Assembly (NCBI GenBank): GCA_025531455.1
Contig: JAMYHL010000049.1
Span: 62,001-126,000, forward strand
Direction of reading: 5' to 3'
Source of the DNA: Apiotrichum sp. Y4204
Taxonomy: Eukaryota > Basidiomycota > Tremellomycetes > Trichosporonales > Trichosporonaceae
DNA length: 64,000 nucleotides
Under the pieces are notes generated by a model, which had not been told where the DNA came from, ran no database searches, and saw only the letters and a program-made list of their open reading frames with translations. Positions 35,093-47,816 of the stretch are shown piece by piece; the first letter of the stretch is position 1; every line of letters starts with the position of its first letter. A program made the translations under genes and the position numbers.

Positions 35093-38000
35093 ATGAGCTC
35101 GGCGTTCGCGCCGCTTAACCCGCTTGCGGACCCGCTTGCGCTTGGGCGTCTCCAGGTCCTGCTCATACCGGTCCACCACCCCGACTCACTTGTCGGCGCA
35201 TCAGTCGTTGCCGTAGACGACAACACACCCGTGCCACCGCCCCTAACGGAGGAGCTTTACGAAGGATGGAGGAACCTATTCCGACGCGTCCAAATGCTGC
35301 GCGGGGATGAGATTCAATTCGGACCTGCTGCGACGACTGGCCATCGACGAGGGTCACCACCCAACGAAGGCCCGCGGACCCGCTTCCACCCCGCCTCATC
35401 TGGGGGCTCCATTTCACGCGCCGCAAACGCCAACCATGTCCACCTCGCCTATCCCTCCCAGCCCCCAGCCAAACATCTCTATCCGCTTAGCTTGCTGCGC
35501 ATGTCCGCGTTCCCCCTCGTCGTCATCGGCATCGCAGTTGATGACACGCCGGTGGAAGGCTATGCTGTGGGAGCAAAGTCGCCCAAAACGGCCACTCAGG
35601 CGACAAGTAACGACGTCTGGTCTCAAGCGTTCTCGCAGTCGCTTTCTGCACTTTTACCCCCAACTGCTGCTTTTCCCTTGGTGAAGCGCCTGGTTCTGGT
35701 TCCACAGAATCCATTGACTCTTGGCTCCGCACTGAGGTCTCCAGTCACAGGGACCGCCCCGAAGTTGGGATCGCCGACAGGGGACGACGTTGTGTGTCGC
35801 GCACCATTAGATGGTGCCGAAGGATGGGTGCAGCGGCTTCTTGGAGATGTTGTTGGCCAAGTTTTTGGTGAACTAGGTGAACTGGTGAGCTCTCAAATCG
35901 CGAGCGTTGTCGCTGACAGCAGGCGGCCTCGCTCGAGTCTCCCAATGGACTGAAGACTTTGTCAGGAACCCTGCTTCCATCCCTCTCTGCAACTCTACCT
36001 GGAGTATCGCCCGCCGCCTCTCCTGCTCCTATGGCAGTGGACCCATTACGCATCAAGACTGATTCCCCTGCGGTTCGATCTCCAGGGCTGGTGCACTCAA
36101 ATTCACTGCCAGCCGTTCCGTCGGCGACAATGGGAGCGCAGGTAACCCGCGCTCTTACCCCGGGTGGCCGGCCCACGTCTGTCCAAGCTCCCTCAGCGCC
36201 TCCCATACAGTCTCAATCCATTGCCCAAGTGTCGACGCCTTCGCTCTCGTCGAATCCTTTCCGCCGATCAGCGGCGCTAATCGGCAGGTCGACCTCTGGC
36301 ACTGGCCCCTCGCCGGGTATCGCTTCGTCTCTTCTCAATAGCGGTATCGCGAAGTACACCTCGGCTCCCCTGGCTGGAATCGCTGGCGGTCGCCTCCTCA
36401 AGCTGCTTGGTGACATGTACCTCCTCACCGGCATGTACTCTGACGCTATCAAGTGCTACGATGAAGGAGCAGAACGGTGTCGTACTGTTGGTGATGTCCT
36501 GTGGGAAGCTTTGGCCAGAGAAGGACGCGCAGTAGCTGGAGTTGGCGAGGCATGGGAAGCTCGTGACGGATCCGTGAGTCACAAGCTGGACCAGCGCTGA
36601 CCGCAGACACTCTCCACTCCCTTCAACATATCGCCTATTCCGGTGGAAATCCTCACACATTACCTCTCTTCACTTGCGTGTCTGTGTCGCGCACCACTTC
36701 CCTTCCCACCGGTGATTCTCGCCCCAGCTCCGCAGGCTGCGGGTCAGAGTGCACCACCGATCTCCACCAGTCCCGTGTCCGCACCGAACCCTACGAGCGT
36801 CGGATCAGGGGAAGGACTTCTGGCACACCTGTACGCCTCGCTGTGCCTCCGCATCAGCCATTTTGTCCTTCTCATCTTCGCCGCAGGAGGATGGGGATCC
36901 ATTGCCTTGTCATCGCTTATCACTCACACTCTTCCTCGTTCATTCCCCCCGCTGAGGGACGAGGGTTTCGACCTCGCCCAGAGCCACAAGAGGCGAATTC
37001 AGCTCAATCAGCTTGCTATCCAGAGCCAGCTTACTCGCAGTTCAGTTCTTGGACATGCTGAGGCTGCACTTGGTCCGTACCGTCGCGCAATGACCAAGGC
37101 AGAGCAGCTGTCCGTCCTTGTGGAAGTTGTGTGGTTAGCCCGCTGGCTGGACATGGAGCGCAAAGCAGCCTCTGCAACACGCCAAGTGGTCAAGCTTCTT
37201 GCTAATCTCGTATCCGAGGGTAGGGAGGAGAGTCTGCGCTTAACCTCGAAGACTGAGAGTGCGATATCAACAACGTTCGGTTCAGCAAATCAGGGCGTGG
37301 CGATTCATCGGAGAGAAATGACCGGCGGTAACAGCAGTGTACTGGCTCTTGTCGACCAAGTTTGCACAGCATTCGGCCTCAAGCTCGTTGACTTCAACAA
37401 CGATCGGAGCCCAACGATTACTCAGGGGACGAAGGAGGTGACAGACCCGCGATTTGGCTGGCCTGAGATGCAAGTAGAAGTAGTTAAGGAGGCGATTGCC
37501 GTTGCCGAAGCGCTCCCAGGTGGGTAAACCAGTGGTAACATCCCTAACTCGCAGATCATCCTGGTGTCGTTCGTCTGTGCGTTTCGGCATTGAATAACCT
37601 GCATGGTTATCTCTCCGCTGCCAACCAAAACTATTTGGCGAAGCTCTATCCCCAGTCGATGAACACCATCCGCCGGCGGGGGATAGAGTTCGACGGGATA
37701 CCATGGTGGCTACCTGGACGTGTGGTGCTCAGCGTTGAGGTTGCGTCGCTCCCGCCATCGCGCCTTCCCACCGAACGTTCACGTGTGGAACTTGCTGGTA
37801 GCACGGAGCAAGGTCGCAAAGATCCCTTCCTTTACAACCCGAGAGTGAAGGCGCCCGAGGTCGGGAAAACGGTATTGGTCGCCAACGAGCAGGTGGATGT
37901 GTTTGTCACCTTGCAGAACGTATTTGCCTTTGATCTGGAGATCCAAGATCTGTCTCTTCTGTGGGTTGTGCCCCAGAGGAGTGATACTGATGACAGAACG

Positions 38001-39864
38001 ACCGGCGCACCATTTGTTACCTCGCCCCTGCCGCTGATACTCCCCGCATTGTCTGTGCAGACAGTTCGCGTTACGGGCCACGCACCTAATGCTGGCAGTC
38101 TGCAGATCCGCGGTGTCAACGTTCGTCTCATGGACGGCTCATCGGCCGAGTTCTTGATTCCAGTCATCGACTCTGCTGAGCAGAAACGAGACTCCAAGCA
38201 TCGCTCGCGTCTGCAGGCTGAGGTGATGAAGACTAAGCGTCAGGGCTTGGAGGCTCGCCAGTCCGCCATAGTACCCGAAACGACTTCTGACAACCACCGG
38301 TGGCTCGAGTGCACGGTCGTTGAGGAACAGCCGCTTCTCTGGATCAAAAAAACTACTCTCAGTCATGGGACTATAATGCTGTATAATGGCGAGACGTAAG
38401 TCAAGGCCTCCACCCACGATTTGTGCTGATATGTGTAGCTCCACCATACGAATCACGCTCGAAAACACCTCCAAGGTTCCAGTGGACTTCGTCAAACTTT
38501 CCTTTGAAGACTCTGTCTCACGCGAGGCTCACCATATTTTGGCTGAGGGCGAAGTCTCTCCGGAGAAGGCTTACGAGTTGGACCACGACTCAATTCACCG
38601 ACCAGTGTTCCAATGGGACAACAGTACCGATCTCTCCATCCCGGCCGGTGGACGGGCCACCATCAACGTCCAGTGTCTTGGCAAGGTCGGTTGCACGGAT
38701 GCACTAATCCGGATCGACTATGGCTACGTCAACCGCACGACCGACACATTCCACACCCGCCAATTGACCTTCCCCATACTATTCACAGTTTATCACACCC
38801 TCGAGTGCTACGGCCTGGACATTGTGTCTTTGCGCCCAGACGGAACCCGACTCTTGGTGCCAAATGGCAAGGGGAATGAAAGGGAGGATCGACTTACGCC
38901 GGAAAAAGCTGTGAACTCTAGTATGGTTTCGGGCAGCCAGTTTGCCAAATCAGCGGACGATGAACTGCGCACCGTGCTTGACAACGGTGAAGGAAAGGTT
39001 CTTTTCTGCGTTAATATCCGCAACGTCTTCAGCACCCCGTTCGAGGTTGCACTCAACGCCAATGACGACTCTGGAGCAGTTGTAACGCGTCTTGTACCTC
39101 CTGGAGCGACGGAGCGCCTTGTGCTTCCGCTACCTCGACAAGCGCTTCCTCTGGAAGAGCGGACGCGCCCAATTCCGCTCCCATCTGGGCGCCAATTCAC
39201 AGTGGACAAGACGAAAAAGTCGCCCGACGAGGTGGCGCGCACTCGCGAGCTGTTCTGGACTCGAGAGAAGCTTTTTAGTCTCGTCGCCCTCACCTGGCGC
39301 GACCCCAACAGTCTCCGCAGTGGACACCTCAGTCTTGCTGACCAACACCTGTCTCCCGCCCAACTTGACGGCTTCCGCCTTGACGAACTACGAGTGGAGC
39401 TCGCGGTCAAAGGCCGCGACGAAGACCTCCATCCCACGGACTTTATCGACCTCCACATCACCGTCTGCAACAACCTTGGTGAGTCATATTCATCGCCATA
39501 GCCGTTGTCCTGTCACTGATGATCAGAACGGCCTCTCAAGCCGTACGTCCGTCTCGAAGCTCTGCCGACCTCATCAGTCGGATCCTCGTGGAGCATGCCC
39601 GCGCCCGCGCCGGCACCCCGTCGGATCAGCTCATTACCCGCTGCACCGACACCCGTACCCAAGACCGTGGCGTTTGACGGCGTGCTGTGCACAACTCTTC
39701 CAACACTGGCGCCTGGGGAACATGCGACACATTCCGTGGGTGCAGTACTTCTCGCTTCGGGGACCTACTCGTTCCGTGCAGCAGCCGAGGAAGTGACCAC
39801 CGTGGCTCTGCTGCAGCCACCCGCCGTCTGCTTTTCGCCGTCTGTAACCGTTGCTGTGCGATAG
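35093..39864 (+). CDS. TRS120: TRAPPII complex subunit Trs120/TRAPPC9
   Basis: Six exons: 35093-35884, 35923-36573, 36607-37519, 37555-38395, 38439-39478, 39527-39864; 1,524 residues. The N-terminal quarter carries AFPLVVIGIA and a linker-rich stretch. A TPR-like helical segment begins at GRLLKLLGDMYLLTGMYSDA, where tetratricopeptide character is clear. DPFLYNPRVK then leads into a series of Ig-like beta domains up to the C-terminus (SVTVAVR). This order matches Trs120/HypA/TRAPPC9. In TRAPPII it acts with Trs130 and the shared core as the exchange factor for Rab11/Ypt31 at the trans-Golgi. All introns are 33-45 nt. The start is the first ATG with good context (CCAACCATGAG). The stop lies about 70 bp from that of SMC5. 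Confidence 0.88.
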
Positions 39865-39934
39865 AGGATGAGATATGAATGCACAGTGCGCGTCATGATA
39901 CAACTATAGACAGACTGGGATAAACAAAGCACAG

Positions 39935-42900
39935 CTAAGCTGGGATACCATGTTGTTGGGTATGCTCGGTGTACTTGTCCAGCCACGTGCTGAGAGACCC
40001 AAAGCTTGGGAGGTTACGGCTGGGCGCAGGGATGAACGGACCGCTGTTGACAACCAGTACCTTCATGTTCCGATGGTAGTTGAGACCAGTGAGGAGCTTG
40101 GGCGTGATAACAAAGTATTGACCCACATTGTCTTCCTCGCAGGTGATCCGCACCATCGAATCGTGAACTTGGCGTTCGCGCTGGGCGTCCATACCCTGAT
40201 TGATCTCGTCGACGAGGCAAAAGGGCATGCGCGACATGGTCGCCAAACTCAGTAGATACGTCACAGTTGTAAGCGAACGTTCCTGGAGATATGTGAGCCT
40301 GAGTGATACCACAATGTTGCAGGAAATTCTCCATGTTACTTACACCTCCCGATTGGGTACGCGGGTCGAGTGTTTGCAGCCCTCCATCCCCGAACGCGAC
40401 GAGAATCTTTATTCCCCAATCCCGCAATTCGCCAGTGCGGTCCACTTGCAGTTGGCCAACGCAATTGATGCGACTGAAAGCTTCACCAAACTTCGCGCTG
40501 GCCTCCTCAACCAACGCATCCAAGGCTGGGTCGAATAGAGCACGGATTTCGGTCATTTGTTGCTCAGTCTTCGTTTTTGAGGCTTGCAAATTCTTGACCT
40601 CGCTCGTCCTCGCACCAAGCTGATGTGAGACCCTTGTAAAAAACTGCGACAAGCTCACCTGGCGATTGGTATTGTTGTAGAGTTCCACGGCCGCGTCACT
40701 AACGCCAACAGACGACTCGATCTTGGCTTGCACAGCAGCGAGCCGATTCCTGAGTTCGTCGGCGGGAGTCTACCTATCAGCCCCATTACCATGATCCACC
40801 ACACCACGTACTTTCTGCCCATCAAAGAAAACCGGTTTCTCGTCGTCTTCCAGCTGTGCGTGCAATTTCCGCAGAACCTCTTTGGACCTCGTACAGAGGG
40901 GGCTCCACTCATCATTGATGGGTTTCACTATGATGTCAGTGATGACCAGACCAAGGCCATACAGTTGTTTAGTTCGGTGCGGATTTTGTCAGACAACGCC
41001 GCTCCAGCTTCTTCAATCGTCTTCACTTCGGTCATGTTGGCGGCACACTGAGCCACGTTGACAGTCTGAATGGAAACTTTGGCGAGTGCGCCCATAGTGC
41101 CGCGACAGGCGTTCTGGGAGAAAGTAAACGTATGTCCAAATCTGATCAACTGATGAACGTACAGTGAATTCCCTGAGACCTGCTCTTCGCTCTTGAATGG
41201 ATTTGAGAACCGCGGCCTTCAAGCCATCAGTTGCTCTCTCGGGATCTGGCTTGTTTTGCTGTTCCTCGAGTTGCCTCTTCGCAGACCCTGAACAGACGTT
41301 AGGATATCCAAGTCTGCGTGACTGGGTGACTTACGGAGGTCGCGTTGGGCCACTTGACGTTGATTCGCCCTTGCTTGAAGCTCCATCAACTGGGTTTTGA
41401 TTCGGTTCATCTCTTGGGTGCTTCGTGCACACGAGTCCTTGAGATCGCTCAACTTCGCCTTACTAGTTCCGAGCGGTTGTTCAATATCTCTGAGTTGGCG
41501 TTTGAGATCGGCAACCTCTTCGTCTAGTCTCCTGATGGCGTCCTCGTCGACTGTCGTGAGATAAAACACTTGCATTGGATCATACCTGAAGAATTGAAGG
41601 CTTTGGCGGGAATGGCTCCTTTGGAAGTAGTAACCCATTGACGTTCACCATACTGAGATCTCACTGCGCGTATGCTGTCCGTGGATGTGTGCCACCGGGT
41701 GATTCCACTATCTAAAACGTCCTTAGACTTGATGTTCTCCGATGGGCGGAGAGTGACAGCCTAAGGTAAGTACCTGGACATTTGATAATCCACTCACGGC
41801 GCTGTGCAATCCAACGTATTGCGAGAGGTATGCAATCACCGCCGGCTCAGCATCGACATAATCAATGGCAAACCCGTCGAAGCCCAGTTGAGTCAACTGC
41901 TCATCGGAGCAGGGACGGCGTGGATTGACTGACTGCTCAGTCACTTCCACTGTTGCGAGATGCAAGCGAACAGTAATTCGCTTGCCCTCCACCTCAACCT
42001 GCTTATTATTGAGCGCGGCGAGCTTCCCATAATCTTGCTGGTTTTCACAGATGAATGTCTGGCATAAGTGATGCACGAAATAATGATTTACCTTTCGGTG
42101 GGCAAGGGTGGTCAAGCCCTCCACGACAGTCGCAAACTTCTTATCTTTTATGCCCACAGAGATCATAGGCGGTAGATGGACTTTTGCTGAAAATTCCAAG
42201 GGATGCTGTTCGATGTATTCTGTAGCGAACTGAATAGACGAGTCGAGACGGAACGCTTGGGCACGGCGTTGGTTCGCAGCGTCGCTGAGCTGTGCCTTCC
42301 TGCATAGATTAGTATGGCATTGATGCTAGGACGAACTTGGTGTTACGTTGATCAATGTGTTGGTGCAGACGCTGTGCTTTCGCTTCAAGCGTCTGCACTT
42401 TGGTAGTCTGTTCGTCCACTTCGGCCTGTAGCCGGCTCTTCTCTCTGGATTGGTTTTGCTGTGTGTTAGCAGTCAAACAACAACAGACGGCTTACCTGCT
42501 TCTCCTTCGTGGCTCGCAAATCTGCTTCCAGGTCAATCTCCGGTGCGTTGACAGTCTCTTCTAGTTTTTGAATCTGCTGCTGTATACGCGCAATGGTTTT
42601 CATGCGACGTTTCTTTTCAACATGCACTGAGTCCAATTGCCCACGTAGCTCGTTAGCCTTCCGGGCCTGGTGATGGTTAATATCCCTTAGTACTCATATA
42701 ACGTACTGCTTCGTTCGCCTGGTCCATGGCGGAGCGCATGTCCTTTTGACAATTCTTTGCCGCCTGAGTCACGGTGTCGAGCTTTTTTGACTCTTCCATC
42801 TGATACCTATCCTGCGCTCTTCCTGTCAGTCGACAAATGAGATAGTACAAACCTTTTCAGAGCCGCCACAGGTTTCAGCTTGTGTTGAAGAAGTTGGTTC

Positions 42901-44207
42901 TTTTCATTTAGGTCCGTAATGGCTTTCTTGATATCTTTCTGTTGGGCAACAGATTCTCTATGCTTGACAGCATACGCAGCCATCTTGACCACTTTTTCCT
43001 GTGAACGTTGTGAGCTGGCGCACCTGTGACGGACAATGTACAAAACACAAACCTCCTTTTCGAGCTCACGACGGCGGTTGTAATTATCGATGTCAGGGGC
43101 AAGGTTGTTCACTCGACGCTGCAGTTGGTCACGATCGGAGGTGGCAGTGTTCAGTTTCTGACGTTAGACTAGCCATTAGGTCAAAGCATGGTAACATACA
43201 CCGTTCAGGTCTTTAAGCTCGTTGCTCCATTTCTCCAGCGAGCAATGCCACTTGGACAGCTGTCTGTGACCTGCTGAGCGCATGGTTTCGCGCAGGACCA
43301 TGTCCGGGTTCATTTTAGAAAACTCGGCCACTTTGTCTTGAGGAAGGAAGCAGCTATCACGTCAGTATAGTCGTTACATCGTCAGCAGTTGCGTACCAGA
43401 GATTGTCTGGTTGGATGCCAAGCGTCTTCTTCACCACGTTCTCGATGTCTTTCTTGACCACAGGCCTGCCATTGAGTCTCCAAATAGATTGATCGTTGTC
43501 TTTTCGAATGTCCCGAGAAATCACATAATTCTGTTTTCCAGGTGGCGCCTTGAGCTCAATCTCAATGTTGGCACGGTCGGTGTCACTTTTCACGTAACTC
43601 CTCAAACTCGGGTTTCGTCCCATAAGCTGTGAATCAGTTCTTGTGTGCAACTCGCGAACGTACAGCCGGGGGAAACGAGAGGCCGATGACAATGGCTGCA
43701 GCAAAGGTGCTCTTACCTGCACCATTGGGGCCAACGATCATGTTAAGGCGCGGCCCAGGGCGGATTTCGGCCAAGTCATACGTCATGAAGTTTCGCACCT
43801 TGATACGAGTGATGGAACCCACGACGTAACTGTTCATGAGATCATGAAGGCAAACAGGAAGCTCAGACATACCCGTCTTCATCACGCTCCAGCTGGGGGC
43901 GAAATGATACATCTGTCCCAGTGTTTTCTCCTTCCTCGATGTCGTCTTCTTCTTGAGGCGACTGATCATCATCCTCCATCAACACTTGGCTGTCGGACAA
44001 TTCGGCATGGCCAGTGGTACCCATGTCGCGTTCTTCGACATTGACGGCACGGCCTTTTCCATGCGACCGCTGGTCTTGAGTGTCGCTTCCTTGGCCTTCG
44101 GAGTCAGAAGGGGTGGACTCGAGACGACCACGCTTCCGCCGAGACGATCCAATAATTCCCTCGTCATCCGGTTGACGACTTTGGCGCTTCCGCGCTCTGG
44201 GCGGCAT
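39935..44207 (-). CDS. SMC5: structural maintenance of chromosomes protein 5
   Basis: Nineteen exons: 44207-43873, 43829-43664, 43626-43397, 43353-43200, 43157-43053, 42998-42849, 42811-42707, 42666-42496, 42458-42337, 42299-42092, 42058-41798, 41760-41586, 41550-41335, 41287-41163, 41113-40963, 40927-40812, 40769-40659, 40619-40344, 40282-39935. The spliced product is 1,174 residues and in frame throughout. Walker A is GPNGAGKS near residue 145, FLPQDKVAEFSK follows, two long coiled coils flank a hinge, the ABC signature is TQSGGERS, and Walker B is PFCLVDEINQGMD near residue 1,080. INQGMD identifies SMC5 rather than other SMCs. With SMC6 and Nse1-6 it forms the SUMO-ligase-containing complex for recombination repair and rDNA stability. 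The first 110 residues are an acidic disordered tail. One intron (42091-42059) is 33 nt and open, so retention would add 11 residues. Confidence 0.92.
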
Positions 44208-44915
44208 GCTTGATGACGTGACCGAGCAAGGAGCGGCAGAAGGTAGTATTGATTATCGGTCGTTGACTGTGTTGGTTCGATGATAAATGTGAGGCGTGAG
44301 AGAATGATGGAAAGGAAGTCGATGAGTGTGAACATGACACCACTTGCCATTTGACTAGACAAGGCACAGAACGCGTTGGATGACTGGAGCGCGTCACGGG
44401 TTTTGTTTTGACGTCGCGTCCTTGGACAGCATAAATAAATACGTAAGGTGGAGATGGTGGACCCCGCTGATAAGGAGATTGTCCCAAATGAAGTGTAATT
44501 GCAAAGCTGTGTTTTGTGACATTGGGTTTATCACGTGCCTCATTCATGTGTGATGAAAAGGAATCAAACAGCCGAAAGTTTCGCTTACAGAAAAGTCTTA
44601 ACGCCGAAGGGTTAGCAAGGCTTTTGATTGGGTCATCATATGGGTAGGCCATGACCACGATTACGCCTGGTGTCTGAACCCTTTTCTCCTTCCCAAGTCG
44701 AGTTTTCGCAGCTCCTCGTTCTGGGAATTTTTTGCTCCCGTTGGCGAGGCCTGGTGTGGCGGGGAGGGACACCTGGTATCCTCTGGCAGTCTCTGATGCA
44801 GGTTGCAGGGCACAGAGTCTCGTCGTGCTCGCCGTCTCCCCCGCCGCCGCTGCCCGTCTGAACCCATACACTTCACCCCTGCTCACCTCTCTCCTTACCC
44901 TTCAAACACAACAAA
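44208..44915. promoter_or_regulatory. divergent promoter region SMC5 / RPS28
   Basis: 708 bp between divergent starts. The side next to RPS28 is strongly CT-rich (CTCACCTCTCTCCTTACCC) just before the ATG, a common feature of ribosomal protein gene leaders. Confidence 0.55.
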
Positions 44916-45682
44916 ATGGTGCGTATGCTGCGCGCGCGATGGCGACGAGCGTATGACTGACATCGATGCAGGAGTCCGCCGCCTCGAAGACGCCCGTTAA
45001 GCTCGCTCGTGTCCTCAAGGTGCGTTTCGCGTCGACGATTTTGATCCGATCTTAGATGGGCCAGCACGAAGAAGCGTTGGAGAGAAGGGATGGGACGACG
45101 ATGGAGCGCGCGGGGAAGAGAGCGGCGTAGAGATCGTGGCGATGGCGGAGTGGATGGGAGCTGGGTCGTGCGAAACGTTGAGTTTGCGCACATGGAATGG
45201 CGTGGATGTGCTGGATGGCTGGGGTGGTCGTGCGGCCGTTCACGTCAATGAGCGTCGGCTGTGCTGTCGTCTACACGACGGCCAGTACTAGGCTCGGGCT
45301 CATGAGTGGGGCCAACGGCGTGCCAGAACGGGGGGGCTATCAGGCGTCATGATCTGGTCATCCGTAATGTTTGTGCTGACATCGTCTTCTCTCTGCTCCC
45401 GAATTCAACGCAACGCGTCGCGCTTCAATCACTTTCTCGCTCTTCCGAATCACTATTGCGCGGTACTCTCAGGTCCTCGGCCGCACCGGCTCGCGTGGTG
45501 GTGTCACCCAGGTCCGCGTCGAGTTCATGGACGACACTTCGCGTTCCATCATCCGTAACGTTAAGGGCCCCGTTCGTGTCAACGACATCCTTGCCCTCCT
45601 CGAGTCGGAGCGTGAGGCCCGGTGAGTCTCAGAAATTCTGGGAGCTAGTGTGGGTTGCTAATGCTATAGCCGTCTCCGTTAA
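44916..45682 (+). CDS. RPS28: ribosomal protein eS28
   Basis: Four coding exons: 44916-44918, 44972-45019, 45473-45621, 45670-45682; 70 residues. The first coding exon is the ATG alone, followed at once by a GTGCGT donor. The protein is unmistakable: [39 protein letters not shown], and the end ESEREARRLR. eS28 sits on the head of the 40S subunit near the mRNA exit. The intron between VLK and VLG is 453 nt, about ten times longer than its neighbours, and is a candidate host for a snoRNA, though I could not identify C/D or H/ACA boxes with confidence. The last exon codes only four residues plus stop. Confidence 0.95.
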
Positions 45683-47267
45683 ACACTTTCCCTCGGCGGT
45701 TTGTGTGAGCGTAGAGCAGTGTATACTGGCGTGGTAGTCTCGTGCCCCTCCATAGGGCGATGCGATCCGGCTTTAGCATATTTCAACTGTCTCCGCGCGC
45801 GTCGATTCGAGCTCCGCGATTGTCCGTGTTGTTTTATGATACCGTCATCCAAAACAGAGGAGCTGGGAATCGCGGAGGCTGGGTGCTGTCGAGTCAAGTG
45901 CGGGGGCGTGCGCAGTACAGGCACTGTCCTTGGAGCTGTCGCCTGGATGGGGGAGAAAAACAGGATTTGGAGCAGCGGATATGGTGTTCACCGTTCGTTG
46001 AGCTGTGCGCGACGGTTGAATGAGGGGACTGCAATCCAACGCAGCCGTGTCAGTTGATCAAGCATTCAGAGGGTTGTGTGCGCTGCCTCGCGGCAACGGC
46101 AGCGACATGAGGCGCAGCACATAAACAAAGGGCTATAAATCAATACATTGCTAGCTGTGGAAAGATCGCATGACGCAGACTACGCGTGGGGGAGGTACGC
46201 GGCGCGCCTTGCCTCCTCGGCGTCGGAGAGACGCCAGGCCGCCCACTCATGTCCCTGCTGGAGAGTGGGATCGAGCGCGGGCAGCTGGTGGACGCGTGCG
46301 CGGTGCACATTCAGTGCCTGTAGCGTCGGGTGGAGGTGTGGTCGGTCTGCTTGGTGTCAACACAGTCTTATGAGGTCGCTGTGAGTGGCGACTTTGTGCT
46401 GTGGGACGTACCGTCGAGGAGACAGAGGAAAATACCCATCCTGTTATTATGTTAGATGTCCCGCAGGGCCGCAGGTTGGCCCACAAGCTTTACGCCTGCT
46501 CCTGTGGCCTCTTGCCCGTGGATGTAAGCGTACGCACAGAGTCGGATTACTCTCCTTCCCCGCAGCCGGCGCGCAGTCGTGAACTAATGTCAGGATGGGG
46601 AGCCCCATTCTGACGCTCAGAGCGGCTCACAATCGGGCAGGACAAGTGTGCTACTCAGCTCAGCGGGTGGCGCCCAGGCCACAGTGGGCTCCATGTCGTA
46701 GCGACCTAAGGGTGATGTGCTAGTGACTAATGAGGGTATTGAGGATGTGGAAGGCTGCGGTCACAGTAAGGTGTGTTGCTGTGAGTGCGTTGCATGGCCG
46801 GACATGGCACCCCGGCCCCCAGCTCTAACGTCGATGATGGATCGGCCGTTTGCCACCGAGGCGCCAGGCACACTAAAGGGCTTGTCCCAATCTAATCAAC
46901 CGCTTTTAACCGGACGGACGTTTTGTAATCTCGTTCACACAAAGCGACTGTGATCCTCGTCTTGCAATTCTCTCATCTGCCAGGTGTTGTACTCATAAAC
47001 TGACGGTCTTGGAGTTCACTTCAATGTTCCTGCATTGGAACTTGGATTTTGTTGTACAGGAGTTCTTGAGCAGTTGTACCCGTGAATACTCGTACCGTAA
47101 AATAGCTAATAAAATGAAAATAATCGTGCAGTTTCAACAGGTGGACCCAACTCATCATCAAATATTGCTTGATGAGGCTAACTTCACGGCTCTTGAGCAA
47201 CACTGACAGTCTAACGGTCAATACCTCGGGAAGTATCTTGTGAAGGCTTCAGTTAAAGTCCGACTCA

Positions 47268-47293
47268 AGCCCGTGAAGAGTAATAGACGGGCT
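47268..47293. repeat. short inverted repeat (7-bp stem, 12-nt loop)
   Basis: AGCCCGT and ACGGGCT flank a 12-nt loop. The hairpin is perfect, but without a T run or neighbouring gene its role is unclear; it could be chance. Confidence 0.4.
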
Positions 47294-47480
47294 GTCAACG
47301 AGTGCGGTAAAGGCTGTTAACTGATAAGTCTGTTTAATCGTTTGACTGTCAACACTGCCTTTCTACTTCCTGTGGTTATGACTTCCAGCAGATGTGCTTA
47401 GTTATGCTACGCCATGCACACCGTTTAAACCATTTTATGATGGTACCCATTCTGGAGTAATTGGCAGTGTTTGGGGGCGC

Positions 47481-47504
47481 GGGGGGGGGGGGGGGGGGGG
47501 GGGG
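47481..47504. repeat. 24-nt homopolymer G run
   Basis: Twenty-four consecutive G residues, preceded by GGGGGCGC. A tract of this length could form a quadruplex, or could be a misassembled or length-variable site. Confidence 0.8.
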
Positions 47505-47816
47505 TTCAGCCCCGTCTGCTGTGACTTGGGGGGCCACTATAGCTCAACACTTCTGGACAGAGGTAAGTTTGTGGTCTTCCGACGCTCCGCTACCGAACAC
47601 CATAGCTGAGAAATTATTACTCTCCGGTGTAAAAACTGGCTCTACGTACAACGTTGTGAAAGGACGCAAAGGAAAAAAGAGAAACAAGAAATGCCGTGAC
47701 GGACCGTATACAACATTGAAGGTGCGTGTGATAACTCTGAAGGACGGGTTCTGCAAACGACCGGAACTTGAGTGTACCCAGTGCAATATTACATCAAAAT
47801 GCAATGCGTCTATATG

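Larger units (their letters stand above)
45683..47816. other. 2.1 kb gene-poor stretch
   Basis: No complete gene could be built. A minus-strand candidate between 46694 and 46184 shows a plausible start and a coding-like C-terminus, but its exon chain does not close (see findings). From about 46990 to 47460 the sequence is AT-richer than its surroundings. It carries a perfect 7-bp hairpin (AGCCCGT at 47268-47274, ACGGGCT at 47287-47293) and is followed by a 24-nt G run. This change of composition might mark an old insertion, but no transposase or terminal repeats are seen. Confidence 0.35.

Noticed and set aside
44164..44886. 240-residue minus-strand frame between SMC5 and RPS28
   Set aside because: It overlaps the SMC5 start and the RPS28 promoter, has no motif, and fits neither neighbour's splicing.
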